A stretch of 62,307 nt of DNA from assembly GCA_024403995.1 (NCBI GenBank), contig JAKSQT010000006.1:1-62307 (forward strand), read 5' to 3'. Origin of the DNA: Ruminococcus sp. Its GTDB lineage: Bacteria > Bacillota > Clostridia > Oscillospirales > Ruminococcaceae. The position numbers were made by a program, and so were the translations under genes. Below are positions 19,823-28,748 of the stretch, piece by piece. Numbering within the stretch: position 1 is the first letter of the stretch; every line of letters begins with the position of its first letter. Below the pieces are notes generated by a model. That model did not search any database. It was not told where the DNA came from and saw only the letters and a list, made by a program, of their open reading frames with translations.

Positions 19823-21193
19823 TCAGACCTTGCTCTTGTCCTTGATGTTCTTGATGATGTCGAGGACGAGGTTTTTGAGGTTAGAGTCCTTTTCCATAGC
19901 CTCGGATACGCTTGTTACCGAGTAAACGATGGTTGAATGGTCACGTCCGCCGAATTCGGTGCCAATTGAGGCAAGCGGCATCTGGGTGATCTCTCTTACC
20001 ACGTATATAGCCACTTTTCGTGCAATTGATATCTGTGCAGAACGCTTATTTGAGCGCAGATCATCAGGAGAAACGCCGTAAACGGTCGATACTTCGGAAA
20101 TTATTTTCTCAACGGTTATCGGGATAGGCTGTTCGTCGGTGAGAACGTCCCTGATGACGCTCTGAGCCATAGAAATGGTTATCGGGCTGCCTGCGAAATG
20201 GTTGAGAGCCTTTAATCTTACGACTGCGCCTTCAAGCTGACGGATATTGGATTTCAGGCGGTTTGCCATGAATTCTGCAACTTCGGCAGGCATTTTGAGT
20301 TCAAGAAGCTCGGATTTTCTGTTGATGATAGCGAGTCTTGTTTCATAGTCAGGTGCAGAAATATCGGCAATAAGTCCGCCCTCGAAACGTGTTCTGAGAC
20401 GTTCCTCAAGGGTAAGAAGCTCTTTTGGCGGCTTATCAGAGGTGATAACTATCTGTCTGCCTTCCTGATGCAGTTTATAGAATGTATGGAAAAATTCCTC
20501 CTGCATACGTTCTTTTCCTGAGAAGAACTGGATATCGTCGATGAGGAGTATGTCAGCATTTCTGTATTTTTCGTGGAAATCGGAGATAAGGTTAGTATTG
20601 AGAGCGTTGATAAGGTCACTGCCGAAGGTTTCGCTTGTAACATAAACGATATTGAAATTCGGATGATTTTTTCTGACTTCGTTTGCGATAGCGGTGATAA
20701 GGTGGGTCTTGCCCATTCCTGACGGGCCGTAGATAAACAGCGGATTATAGTCTGAAACAGCCTTTTCTCCGCAGTTTTTCGCAACTGATTTACTGCAGGC
20801 GAGTGCAAATTCGTTTGATCTGCCTTCGATGAAGGTATCGAAAGTGTACTCATATTTTGCGAATTTATAGGACTGTTCAAGCTCGGCGTGTTTCATTTCA
20901 AGCTCGGCATCAGTCGGAACTGATATCTTTTCAGGCTCGTCGGATTCAACATTTATCACGATGTTGACATTGAGTCCGTAGACATTGAGGAAAGCGTCCT
21001 TCAGAACATTGTCATATGTTGACATGACGATGTTTTTCTGAAACTCGGTCTGTACGCTGAAAACTGCGTTTGAGCCGTCAAAGCTTACAGGAACAAGACG
21101 GTCAAGCCATGTCTTTATGGCTATTTCAGGTACTTTTCCACTGTCAAGGCAATAGGTCTTGACGCTTTCAAAAACTTCTTCAAATGAATTCAT
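19823..21193 (-). CDS. dnaA: Chromosomal replication initiator DnaA
   Basis: DnaA binds oriC and opens the duplex. The 456-residue protein shows the standard four parts: an N-terminal interaction domain, a linker (about 90-115), an AAA+ core with Walker A GPSGMGKTHLI (about 155) and Walker B ILLIDDIQFFSGK (about 215), and the DNA-binding domain with GGRDHSTIVYS (about 420). GGAGG precedes the ATG. A promoter with 17-bp spacing lies about 130 bases upstream, within a DnaA-box region, so autoregulation by DnaA is expected. Confidence 0.97.
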   Translation of the reverse strand: MNSFEEVFESVKTYCLDSGKVPEIAIKTWLDRLVPVSFDGSNAVFSVQTEFQKNIVMSTYDNVLKDAFLNVYGLNVNIVINVESDEPEKISVPTDAELEMKHAELEQSYKFAKYEYTFDTFIEGRSNEFALACSKSVAKNCGEKAVSDYNPLFIYGPSGMGKTHLITAIANEVRKNHPNFNIVYVTSETFGSDLINALNTNLISDFHEKYRNADILLIDDIQFFSGKERMQEEFFHTFYKLHQEGRQIVITSDKPPKELLTLEERLRTRFEGGLIADISAPDYETRLAIINRKSELLELKMPAEVAEFMANRLKSNIRQLEGAVVRLKALNHFAGSPITISMAQSVIRDVLTDEQPIPITVEKIISEVSTVYGVSPDDLRSNKRSAQISIARKVAIYVVREITQMPLASIGTEFGGRDHSTIVYSVTSVSEAMEKDSNLKNLVLDIIKNIKDKSKV

Positions 21194-21780
21194 TTTTAAC
21201 CTCCGAAATGATAATGTATGAGCAGAAGCAGCAGAATTCCCGTTTTGCCGCTTATTTTATGCAGTAATGCTCAAATTTTCTGCACAGAGGTCATCTGTGC
21301 AGCACTGAATACATATAATATAAGTACATTATAACATATATGGCTGTTGAAATCAAGTGAATTTAGTTGTTCAATCAAGAGAAAATAAACGTCTTTTCCA
21401 CACCTTAATTGACACATTGTTGAAAACTGTGTGGAATCAACCTCCGGAATCTTGAAAAGCTGTTGGAAATACAGATGAATCGTCATCCGTGAGCTGTTGA
21501 AAACTATGATTCCTGCATTTTTTGACAGCATTTTCCATTGTTTCAACAGCTTATTTTCCACATTTGAGTTGAAAACAATGTGGAAAGTTGATTCGTTTTC
21601 AACATCTGTTAGTCTGCAAAAAATAAGTAACGAAATTTTTTATATACCCTTTTTTCTCCTTATCTATGGGAAGAATCAACTTTCTGCCGCTCATTTCTCA
21701 CGAGATTTTGACGAATCATTATCTGTGCGGCTCGTTATTTCAGAAAATATTGTGAAAATACACAATTTTTCACAAATGAC
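21194..21780. other. oriC, dnaA-rpmH part: DnaA-box cluster
   Basis: The divergent gap between dnaA and rpmH contains repeated DnaA-box-like sequences in both orientations between about 21393 and 21605. They include TTTTCCACA (near 21393 and 21553) and TTTTCAACA-type matches (near 21418, 21494 and 21597). An AT-rich stretch with TATATAA-like bases (about 21305-21345) contains the dnaA promoter. No protein gene is supported here. Confidence 0.8.
21328..21356 (-). promoter_or_regulatory. dnaA promoter
   Basis: On the minus strand, TTGATT (21351-21356) and TATAAT (21328-21333) are 17 bp apart, and T-G precedes the -10 box. It lies at the edge of the DnaA-box cluster. Confidence 0.75.
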
Positions 21781-21809
21781 TTGACATAGAGGGCTTTTTA
21801 TTATATAAT
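21781..21809 (+). promoter_or_regulatory. rpmH promoter
   Basis: TTGACA (21781-21786) and TATAAT (21804-21809) have a 17-bp spacer, a perfect sigma-A match driving rpmH. Confidence 0.88.
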
Positions 21810-21901
21810 GTTTTAGTGTAATACGGATTTGTCCGTGTTCTGATATGCTTGACAGGAGTATTTTTACTCTTTTATACATTCGCAGAGAGGAGGAACTGAA
21901 T

Positions 21902-22036
21902 ATGAAAAGAACATATCAGCCAAAGAAGCTCCACAGAAAGAAGGAGCACGGTTTCATGAAAAGAATGGCTACTAAGAACGGCAGAAAGGTTTTAGCTCGT
22001 AGAAGATCTAAGGGCAGAGCAAGATTAACTCACTGA
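21902..22036 (+). CDS. rpmH: 50S ribosomal protein L34
   Basis: The 44-residue basic protein begins [18 protein letters not shown] and has the family core [18 protein letters not shown]. The start at 21902 follows GAGGAGG. L34 stabilises the large ribosomal subunit. It marks the right border of the origin and is followed by its own terminator. Confidence 0.97.
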   Translation: MKRTYQPKKLHRKKEHGFMKRMATKNGRKVLARRRSKGRARLTH

Positions 22037-22043
22037 CGAGGCT

Positions 22044-22075
22044 GACCACAAAATCTTTATTTTGTGGTCTTTTTT
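22044..22075 (+). terminator. Terminator after rpmH
   Basis: GACCACAAAA...TTTTGTGGTC stem (22044-22069) followed by six T. It separates rpmH from rnpA, which is unusual for this otherwise compact cluster. Confidence 0.85.
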
Positions 22076-22076
22076 G

Positions 22077-22256
22077 TTAAGGCAACACCGCACAAAGATT
22101 GTGCGGCAGAAACGCAGTTAGATTTTTCGTCAGATTGTACAGAAATTTTGCAGGCATACTGTCGTATGGCAAAGAATTTCTGTGCAAGATGACGGAAAAG
22201 ATACAAGTTTATGACGTACAAAGTCGTCAGACGTGCTTTGTGCGGTGTTGTCTTAA
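22077..22256. mobile_element. 180-bp foldback MITE, copy 1 (rpmH-rnpA gap)
   Basis: The element starts TTAAGGCAACACCGCACAAAG and ends with its near-exact reverse complement (one mismatch). It contains a second internal imperfect palindrome centred near 22163, with CAGAAATT/AATTTCTG arms. A second copy of the same 180-bp length lies at 55475-55654 and differs at only three bases. It codes for nothing recognisable. TTAA at both ends may be the target site. Such terminal repeats without a transposase define a MITE mobilised from elsewhere. Confidence 0.8.
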
Positions 22257-22365
22257 GACAGCATTTATGTCTGCCTTAACGCCGAACGTATTCAGTATGC
22301 CGACACAGGCAGCCGCTTGATGCTTGATAAGCTCTGCGGCACAACTATCATCAACAGGTGTTATT

Positions 22366-22734
22366 ATGCTTTATACTGAAATTATGAACGACAACAAAGA
22401 TTTCCTTACCCTTTACAAAAAAGGAAAATATTCAGCCTCGAAATTTTCTGTTATCTATGTCAGACCTAACGGCAGCCCTTTTAACCGCCTCGGTATCACC
22501 GCAGGCAAAAAAGTCGGAAACGCCGTCTGCCGAAACAGAGCAAAGAGACTCATAAGACTCGCTTACCGTCAGGCTGAAGCATTTCTTCCCGTTGGTATGG
22601 ATATAGTCATTGTCGCAAGAAGCTCCATATGCACCATCAAATCACAGGAATTCTGCGGCTATATGGAGAAATACGGAATTGCCGAAATCAACCGTATGTT
22701 CCGAAGCTTTTCCGAGGGTAAACAAAAGGTATGA
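22366..22734 (+). CDS. rnpA: Ribonuclease P protein component
   Basis: RnpA helps the catalytic RNA trim tRNA 5' ends. The 122-residue protein has the basic signature GKKVGNAVCRNRAKRLIRLAYR (about residues 52-73). The ATG at 22366 is preceded by AGGTG; a longer in-frame form beginning at 22324 lacks a ribosome site. The last bases overlap the yidD start (ATGA). The gap to rpmH is enlarged by the MITE. Confidence 0.93.
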   Translation: MLYTEIMNDNKDFLTLYKKGKYSASKFSVIYVRPNGSPFNRLGITAGKKVGNAVCRNRAKRLIRLAYRQAEAFLPVGMDIVIVARSSICTIKSQEFCGYMEKYGIAEINRMFRSFSEGKQKV

Positions 22735-23012
22735 AATATATTTTTCTTGCCCTGATAAAATTTTATAAGAAGTTTATTTCTCCGCTCACTCCGCCTAAAT
22801 GCAGATATTATCCCTCGTGCAGTACGTATGCCGTCGATGCGGTCACAAAATTCGGTGCTGTCAAAGGGCTTTATCTTGCCGTTCTGAGAGTTTTCAGGTG
22901 CAATCCATGGTCTCCCGGCGGAATTGACTATGTTCCCGATACCTTTTCATTAAGAGTTAAGAAAATAGGTCGTTACAGTGTGCATGACACCACTAATTTC
23001 AAGGACAATTAA
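22731..23012 (+). CDS. yidD: Membrane protein insertion efficiency factor YidD
   Basis: The 93-residue protein shows the family features: an N-terminal amphipathic or hydrophobic segment, then PPKCRYYPSCSTYAVDAV with the conserved YxPSCSxYA motif, and CNPWSPGGIDYVPD. It assists insertion of membrane proteins with YidC, whose gene follows 17 bases later. Confidence 0.92.
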   Translation: MKYIFLALIKFYKKFISPLTPPKCRYYPSCSTYAVDAVTKFGAVKGLYLAVLRVFRCNPWSPGGIDYVPDTFSLRVKKIGRYSVHDTTNFKDN

Positions 23013-23028
23013 TTAAGAGGTAAATATT

Positions 23029-24138
23029 TTGAATTTTCTTTACGATGTTTTTGGTATCCCTTTCGGATACCTCATGCGAATTATCAATTCACTGTTCCCG
23101 AATTATGCAGTGTCTATAATCATCTTTACTTTGGTTACTAAGCTTGTTTTTATCCCGTTCAACTACAGTATGCAGAAAAATGCGGCAAGAACGAGACTTC
23201 TCAATCCTAAGCTTGAAAAGCTGAAGAAAAGCTATGCAAATAACCCTACAAAACTTCAGGAGGAACAGCAGAAGCTCTATCAGGAGGAAGGACTTAATCC
23301 GATGTCCTCTTGTCTGCCTTCTCTTATTCAGATGATACTCCTTTTCGGCGTTTTAGACGTTGTTTATAAGCCTTTTACCCATATTCTCGGATTTTCCAAG
23401 GAGGTCAGAAACGAAGCTGTCGGCATTGCAGGCACTAATCTCAAAAATCTCAGATGTGAACTTATCACTATGGAGAAACTTAACGAATTAGCCGACAAAT
23501 TCAAGAATCTCGGTGAGGATTTCTATAACAAAGCTGTCGAGTTTGCCCAGAACTTTACCATTTTCGGCGCAAATCTCGGAAAAGCACCTACACTTCACCC
23601 TGAAGTATGGAACAAGGAAGCTGTTATCCTTGCCGCTATCCCGTTCCTTGCAGGTCTTGCACAGTTCGTTTCATCAGTTTACACTCAGAATTACCAGAAG
23701 AAAAATAATCCGGCTATGCAGGGCGGCGGCTGTATGACTGCCATGATGTTCTTGGCTCCTGTGCTTTCAATAATCTTCGCTTTCGGTCTCCCCGCAGGTA
23801 TCGGTTTTTACTGGATATGGTCATCACTCTTTACTTTTGTTATTACCTATGTGCTCAATATCTACTTCGACAAGAATATCGACAAGATAAATGAAAAGGA
23901 AAAGGCTAAGGCTCTCGCTTATGCCGCTAAACATCCTGAAAAGAAAACTTTCATGCAGAAAATGCTTGAACAGCAGCAAGCTCTTGAACAACAGCAGAAT
24001 GGTACTCCAAGTACTAAAACCAATCTTTCAAAATCTGAAAAAAATAAGATCAATCGTGATGCTCTTAAAGATGCCAGAAAGAGAATGGCAGAAAAATACG
24101 GCGACGAATATGATGAAAATGAAAATGATGACGATTGA
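23029..24138 (+). CDS. yidC: Membrane protein insertase YidC/OxaA
   Basis: YidC inserts and folds membrane proteins, alone or with Sec. This 369-residue protein has the Gram-positive layout: five main hydrophobic segments, the hydrophilic-groove helix (residues about 10-40) and a cytoplasmic coiled-coil with NPKLEKLKKSYANNP (about 65-80), then LNPMSSCLPSLIQM. The start is TTG at 23029 after AAGAGGTAA. The C-terminal tail (about 300-369) is very hydrophilic, with Gln-rich and Glu/Asp-rich stretches. No lipobox is seen. It probably shares a transcript with rnpA, yidD and jag. Confidence 0.93.
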   Translation: MNFLYDVFGIPFGYLMRIINSLFPNYAVSIIIFTLVTKLVFIPFNYSMQKNAARTRLLNPKLEKLKKSYANNPTKLQEEQQKLYQEEGLNPMSSCLPSLIQMILLFGVLDVVYKPFTHILGFSKEVRNEAVGIAGTNLKNLRCELITMEKLNELADKFKNLGEDFYNKAVEFAQNFTIFGANLGKAPTLHPEVWNKEAVILAAIPFLAGLAQFVSSVYTQNYQKKNNPAMQGGGCMTAMMFLAPVLSIIFAFGLPAGIGFYWIWSSLFTFVITYVLNIYFDKNIDKINEKEKAKALAYAAKHPEKKTFMQKMLEQQQALEQQQNGTPSTKTNLSKSEKNKINRDALKDARKRMAEKYGDEYDENENDDD

Positions 24139-24158
24139 TTCGTCAGGGAGGTATAATT

Positions 24159-25400
24159 ATGACTGAAAACTTTACTGCAAAATCGGTAGACGAGGCTAAG
24201 GCTCTCGCCGCTAAAAAATTCGGAAAAAATATCAGTGAGATCAAATTTGAAATTGTCGATGAAGGAAAAAAAGGCGGTTTTCTTGGTCTCGGCGCAAGAG
24301 ATGCCGTTGTAAAAGCTACCTATACTCCCGCAAATGCTCCGCTTAAAAAAGCAGATACTTTTGTTTCTGCACCAAAGTCTGAACCTGAAAAGGCTGAGAC
24401 TCCTGTCGTTACTGCTCCTGCAAAGGAAGAAACTCCTGTAACAGCCGCACCTGTAAATGATGCTCCTGTTGCTACGACCGAAACAAAGGCAGAAGCTCCT
24501 ATAACTGCTGAGTCTCTTATCGCTGAATATATCGACGTTAAGCCTGAAAAGAAGGCTGAAAACGAAACTCCTGTTATCGCTCCTGAAAAGAAGGAGGCTG
24601 CTCCAAAGGCTGAAAATGCCGCTGATGCTCATGAAGATGACGAGGAAGATTATTCCCTTGATAACTTCACTCTTATTGAGGACGAGTCCCTTGAAAATGC
24701 AAAGGTAAAGCTTGCAAAGGACTATATCACAAGCATTCTCAATGCTATGGACGTTGACGTTACTTTCACTGTTTATCAGAATGAGTCAGGTGCGATAATC
24801 AACCTTGACAGCAACAATAACGGTACTATTATCGGCAGACGTGGCGAGACTCTTGATGCTCTCCAGTATCTCTGCTCGATCATCGCCAACAAGGGCGACA
24901 AGGATTATTTCCGTATCACTATTGATTGTCTCGGTTATCGTGCAAAGAGAAAGGATACTCTTGAACAGCTTGCAGCTAAGGTTGCAAAGACAGTCCTCAA
25001 GACAGGCCGTTCACAGCCGCTTGAGCCGATGAATCCATATGAAAGACGTGTTATCCATTCAGCTATATCCAAGATAGAGGGCGTTTCCTCACGTTCTGTT
25101 GGCGAAGAACCATACAGAAAGATAATCATTTCTTCCACAAATGCAAGACCAAACAACAGAAGACGTGACGGCGGCAGACGTGATAACAACAATCGCCGTG
25201 ACGGTGCAGGACGTGGCAGAAATGACAACAGAAGACGCAATAATAACCGTAATAATAACAACAGAAATCGTGACAACAACAGGGAAGTAAACATGGAGCG
25301 CCGTTCCGTTGACCTCTCAACAAGCTTTGAAAAGGACTACAAAAGACCAAAGCCGGAGGACACCATGGAGGGCGGTCTCTACGGAAAGATCGAATTTTAA
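24159..25400 (+). CDS. jag: RNA-binding protein Jag/KhpB (EloR), with long linker and Arg/Asn-rich tail
   Basis: Jag/KhpB binds RNA with KhpA and affects cell elongation. The Jag-N domain (TENFTAKSVDEAKALAAKKF, residues 2-50) leads into an unusually long Ala/Pro/Glu linker (about 60-165). Then come the KH domain with the GXXG loop IIGRRGETLDALQYL (about 220-235) and the R3H domain ending GVSSRSVGEEPYRKIII (about 315-330). After it is a 45-residue low-complexity tail rich in Arg, Asn and Gly. At 413 residues it is nearly twice the usual length. The ATG at 24159 follows AGGGAGG. Confidence 0.93.
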   Translation: MTENFTAKSVDEAKALAAKKFGKNISEIKFEIVDEGKKGGFLGLGARDAVVKATYTPANAPLKKADTFVSAPKSEPEKAETPVVTAPAKEETPVTAAPVNDAPVATTETKAEAPITAESLIAEYIDVKPEKKAENETPVIAPEKKEAAPKAENAADAHEDDEEDYSLDNFTLIEDESLENAKVKLAKDYITSILNAMDVDVTFTVYQNESGAIINLDSNNNGTIIGRRGETLDALQYLCSIIANKGDKDYFRITIDCLGYRAKRKDTLEQLAAKVAKTVLKTGRSQPLEPMNPYERRVIHSAISKIEGVSSRSVGEEPYRKIIISSTNARPNNRRRDGGRRDNNNRRDGAGRGRNDNRRRNNNRNNNNRNRDNNREVNMERRSVDLSTSFEKDYKRPKPEDTMEGGLYGKIEF

Positions 25401-25414
25401 TTGAAATTTACAGA

Positions 25415-25443
25415 AACAACGGCAGCTTTGCCGTTGTTTTTTT
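25415..25443 (+). terminator. Terminator after jag
   Basis: AACAACGGCA...TGCCGTTGTT stem followed by a T run that continues into TTTTTT. The mnmE ribosome site follows within 10 bases, so some read-through is likely. Confidence 0.8.
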
Positions 25444-25457
25444 AGGAGTGATATATT

Positions 25458-26819
25458 TTGTCAACTGTTGCAGCTATCTCTACCCCAAATGCGGCAGGCG
25501 GAATTGCCGTGATACGTATTTCGGGAGAAAATGCAATTAATGCTGCCGCCTCAGTTTTCCGCCCTTTCGGCAGCAAAAAGGTCACGGAAATGGAAGGCTA
25601 CACCTGCGCTTACGGTACGGCATATGACGGCGATGAACGGCTTGATGACTGTATCCTCACCGTGTTCAGAGCGCCTCACAGCTATACGGGCGAGGACACG
25701 GCGGAGATATCGTGCCACGGCGGTCTGTACGTCTCAAAGCGTATTCTCAGGGCTATTCTGAAGAACGGCGCTGATAATGCTGAGGCAGGTGAGTTTACTA
25801 AACGTGCATTCCTCAACGGCAAGCTTGACCTGACTCAGGCGGAGGCGGTCATGGATATAATTTCTGCCCGTGGTGAACAGGAACTGAAAATGGCTGAGTC
25901 TCTCCGTGAGGGAGCGGCTTTCAAAAAGGCTGAGCGCTGTTCGGATAAGCTTATGAAGATGCTGGGTGACCTTGCGGCATGGGCTGATTATCCTGATGAG
26001 GATACTCCGGAGGTCAAGCCTGAAAATCTTATTGCTGAATTGCAGGTCGTGCGTGATGAATTGCAGTCGCTCATTGCAAATTATGACTGCGGCAGGATCG
26101 TCCGTGAGGGCGTTTCGGCGGCTATTATCGGCAGACCGAATGTCGGCAAGTCCACGCTGTTCAATTGTCTGAGCGGCTGTGAGAGAAGTATCGTTACAGA
26201 TATCGCAGGCACTACCCGTGATGTTGTTGAGGAGAGCGTGAAGCTTGGTGACATAACGTTAAGGCTTTCTGACACCGCAGGCATTCGTGAGACCGATGAC
26301 ATTATCGAGGGCATTGGTGTTGATATTGCTGAAAAGATACTTAAATCATCGGAGCTTGTAATTGCTGTTTTCGACGGAAGTTGTCCTCTCACGGCGGACG
26401 ATTTGAAATTAATTAATAAAATTGACAATAAAAAATCAGTGGCTGTAGTCAACAAATCCGACGTTGGTCAGGAGCTTGATGAGAAGCAGTTGACAGAATA
26501 TTTTAAACATATAGTATATCTTTCTGCCAAGGAAAATACCGGCGTTGACTTACTTGAACGTGAGATAAAAGACATATTTGAGATAAATGAGCAGACTATC
26601 AATAATGTTTCGGCTGCTAATGAGAGACAAAAAATGTGTATTGAGAATGCACTTCGTTCAGTAAATGAAGCTATTGAAGCACTTTCGTGTGGTGAATTGC
26701 TTGATGCTGTGAATGTGCTAATAGATGAGGCGGAACAATCAATTCTGAGTCTTACCGGAAAAAAAGTAACGAATGAAGTTGTTGATGAAGTCTTCTCAAG
26801 ATTTTGTGTAGGAAAGTGA
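25458..26819 (+). CDS. mnmE: tRNA-modification GTPase MnmE (TrmE)
   Basis: MnmE with MnmG adds the 5-carboxymethylaminomethyl group to wobble U34. The N-terminal folate-binding domain holds NAAGGIAVIRISG. The G domain has P-loop GRPNVGKSTLFN (about 222), switch DIAGTTRDVV (about 245), DTAG (about 273) and NKSD (about 335). The protein ends in the expected CxGK motif, FCVGK. The start is TTG at 25458 after TAGGAGTG. A parS site begins right after the stop. Confidence 0.96.
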   Translation: MSTVAAISTPNAAGGIAVIRISGENAINAAASVFRPFGSKKVTEMEGYTCAYGTAYDGDERLDDCILTVFRAPHSYTGEDTAEISCHGGLYVSKRILRAILKNGADNAEAGEFTKRAFLNGKLDLTQAEAVMDIISARGEQELKMAESLREGAAFKKAERCSDKLMKMLGDLAAWADYPDEDTPEVKPENLIAELQVVRDELQSLIANYDCGRIVREGVSAAIIGRPNVGKSTLFNCLSGCERSIVTDIAGTTRDVVEESVKLGDITLRLSDTAGIRETDDIIEGIGVDIAEKILKSSELVIAVFDGSCPLTADDLKLINKIDNKKSVAVVNKSDVGQELDEKQLTEYFKHIVYLSAKENTGVDLLEREIKDIFEINEQTINNVSAANERQKMCIENALRSVNEAIEALSCGELLDAVNVLIDEAEQSILSLTGKKVTNEVVDEVFSRFCVGK

Positions 26820-26835
26820 TGTTTCACGTGAAACA
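26820..26835. promoter_or_regulatory. parS site 1
   Basis: The perfect palindrome TGTTTCACGTGAAACA lies in the gap between mnmE and mnmG. It is the ParB/Spo0J nucleation site used by ParB for origin segregation. Confidence 0.95.
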
Positions 26836-26852
26836 TTTAAGGAGGAATTAGT

Positions 26853-28748
26853 TTGACATATAAAATGGGAGAATTTGACGTTGCAGTTGTTGGTGCAGGT
26901 CATGCAGGTGTAGAAGCTGCACTTGCCGCCGCACGACTTGGCTGTAAGACTGTAATGTTTACTATATCGCTTGACCAGATTGCGAATATGCCCTGTAATC
27001 CGTCAATCGGAGGCACTGCAAAGGGACACCTTGTACGTGAGATTGATGCACTTGGCGGTGAAATGGGCAAGGCTGCTGATGAATGTTTCATTCAGAGCCG
27101 TATGCTCAACAAGGGAAAAGGCCCTGCCGTTCATAGTCTGAGGGTGCAGGCTGACCGTGTAAAGTATCATAATTACATGAAAGATGTCTGTGAAAAGCAG
27201 CCGAATCTTTATGTAAAACAGGCTGAAATCGCTGATGTTATTATCCAAGACGGAAAAATCACAGGTGTCCGTACATCGCTTGGTGCAGAGTATGCTGTAA
27301 AAGCTGTTGTAATTGCAACAGGTACATATCTCAAAGGAAAAATCCATGTCGGTGAAGTATCATATGAAAGCGGCCCTGATGCGGCATTGCCAAGTAAGTA
27401 TTTATCAAAAAGCCTGATTGAAAATGGTGTTGAGATACGCCGTTTCAAGACCGGTACACCATGTCGAGTTAATAAGCGTAGTATCAATTTTGATGCAATG
27501 GAACGACAGGATGGCGATGAAGATATTGTACCATTTTCATTTGATACAGACAAGTCAAAACTTGAAAATGTAGTAAGCTGTTATGTTACATATACAAATA
27601 GTAAAACACATGAAGTGATACTTTCAAACCTTGACAGATCACCATTATACTCAGGCAGAATAGAGGGAATCGGCCCAAGATACTGTCCGTCTATCGAGGA
27701 CAAAATTGTAAGATTCTCAGATAAACCACGTCATCAGCTTTTTGTTGAGCCAATGGGATTATCAACGGAAGAATACTATTTACAGGGAATGTCATCATCA
27801 TTGCCGGAGGACGTACAGCTTGCATTTCTCAGAACAATAGTAGGACTTGAAAACGTTGAGATAATGAGACCGGCATACGCAATTGAGTACGACTGCTGTA
27901 ATCCTAATCAACTTTTGCCTACACTTGAATTCAAGATGATAAGCGGACTTTATGGTGCAGGGCAGTTCAACGGCAGTTCAGGCTATGAGGAGGCAGGTGC
28001 TCAGGGACTTGTTGCAGGCATCAATGCTGCTTTGAAGGTTCAGGGGCGTGAACCTCTTATTCTTGATCGTGCAAGTTCTTATATTGGCACTCTTATTGAT
28101 GATTTAGTTGTAAAGGGCTGTTCTGACCCGTATCGAATGATGACTTCACGCAGTGAATATCGTCTAATTCTTCGTCAGGATAATGCAGACCAGCGTCTTA
28201 TGCCATATGGACATAAAATCGGACTTATATCTGATGAGCGTTTTGAGCGCCTTAACAAGAAAATTTCCCTTATTGAGGCTGAAATTGAGCGTGTCAAGCA
28301 TCTGAATATTGCTCCAAGTGCTGAAATCAATGCATTTCTTGAGGAAAAGGGGACTGCATCTCTCACAACAGGCTGCAAACTTGCTGATCTGATACGCCGT
28401 CCACAGATATCTTACTCTGAACTTGCACCTTTTGATGTTTCACGTGAAACATTGGATGCTGATGTGTGCGAACAGGTTGAACTGCAAATTAAATATGAAG
28501 GCTATATTTCCAAGCAGCTTGAACAAATCGAACAGGTTCGCAAGCTTGAATCTAAGAAACTTCCGCAGGATATCGACTATAATACAATAAACGGACTTCG
28601 TCTTGAAGCTGCTGAAAAGCTGAACAAGATAAAGCCTGTCTCGATAGGTCAGGCATCCCGAATTTCAGGCGTTTCTCCGGCAGATGTTTCAATGCTTGCT
28701 GTTTGGCTCCACCACGAGAATGGAGGTAATAATGCTCCCGAATTATGA
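26853..28748 (+). CDS. mnmG: tRNA U34 carboxymethylaminomethyl transferase MnmG (GidA)
   Basis: MnmG is the FAD-dependent partner of MnmE. The FAD-binding GAGHAGVEAALAAARLG lies at about residue 14. The family signatures GPRYCPSIEDKIVRF (about 270) and GLYGAGQFNGSSGYEEAGAQG (about 367) follow. The 631-residue length is typical. The start is TTG at 26853 with GGAGG 8 bases upstream. A parS palindrome is embedded in the coding sequence at 28436-28451 (translated as DVSRETL). The 3' end overlaps rsmG by 17 bases. Confidence 0.96.
   Translation: MTYKMGEFDVAVVGAGHAGVEAALAAARLGCKTVMFTISLDQIANMPCNPSIGGTAKGHLVREIDALGGEMGKAADECFIQSRMLNKGKGPAVHSLRVQADRVKYHNYMKDVCEKQPNLYVKQAEIADVIIQDGKITGVRTSLGAEYAVKAVVIATGTYLKGKIHVGEVSYESGPDAALPSKYLSKSLIENGVEIRRFKTGTPCRVNKRSINFDAMERQDGDEDIVPFSFDTDKSKLENVVSCYVTYTNSKTHEVILSNLDRSPLYSGRIEGIGPRYCPSIEDKIVRFSDKPRHQLFVEPMGLSTEEYYLQGMSSSLPEDVQLAFLRTIVGLENVEIMRPAYAIEYDCCNPNQLLPTLEFKMISGLYGAGQFNGSSGYEEAGAQGLVAGINAALKVQGREPLILDRASSYIGTLIDDLVVKGCSDPYRMMTSRSEYRLILRQDNADQRLMPYGHKIGLISDERFERLNKKISLIEAEIERVKHLNIAPSAEINAFLEEKGTASLTTGCKLADLIRRPQISYSELAPFDVSRETLDADVCEQVELQIKYEGYISKQLEQIEQVRKLESKKLPQDIDYNTINGLRLEAAEKLNKIKPVSIGQASRISGVSPADVSMLAVWLHHENGGNNAPEL
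28436..28451. promoter_or_regulatory. parS site 2 (inside mnmG)
   Basis: A perfect TGTTTCACGTGAAACA palindrome lies within the mnmG coding sequence, about 300 bp before its stop. Confidence 0.93.

Noticed and set aside
23919-24632. A 237-residue Ser/Phe/Arg-rich open frame on the minus strand across yidC and jag.
   Set aside because: It is antisense to two well-supported genes, has low-complexity composition created by their codon usage, and has no ribosome site.
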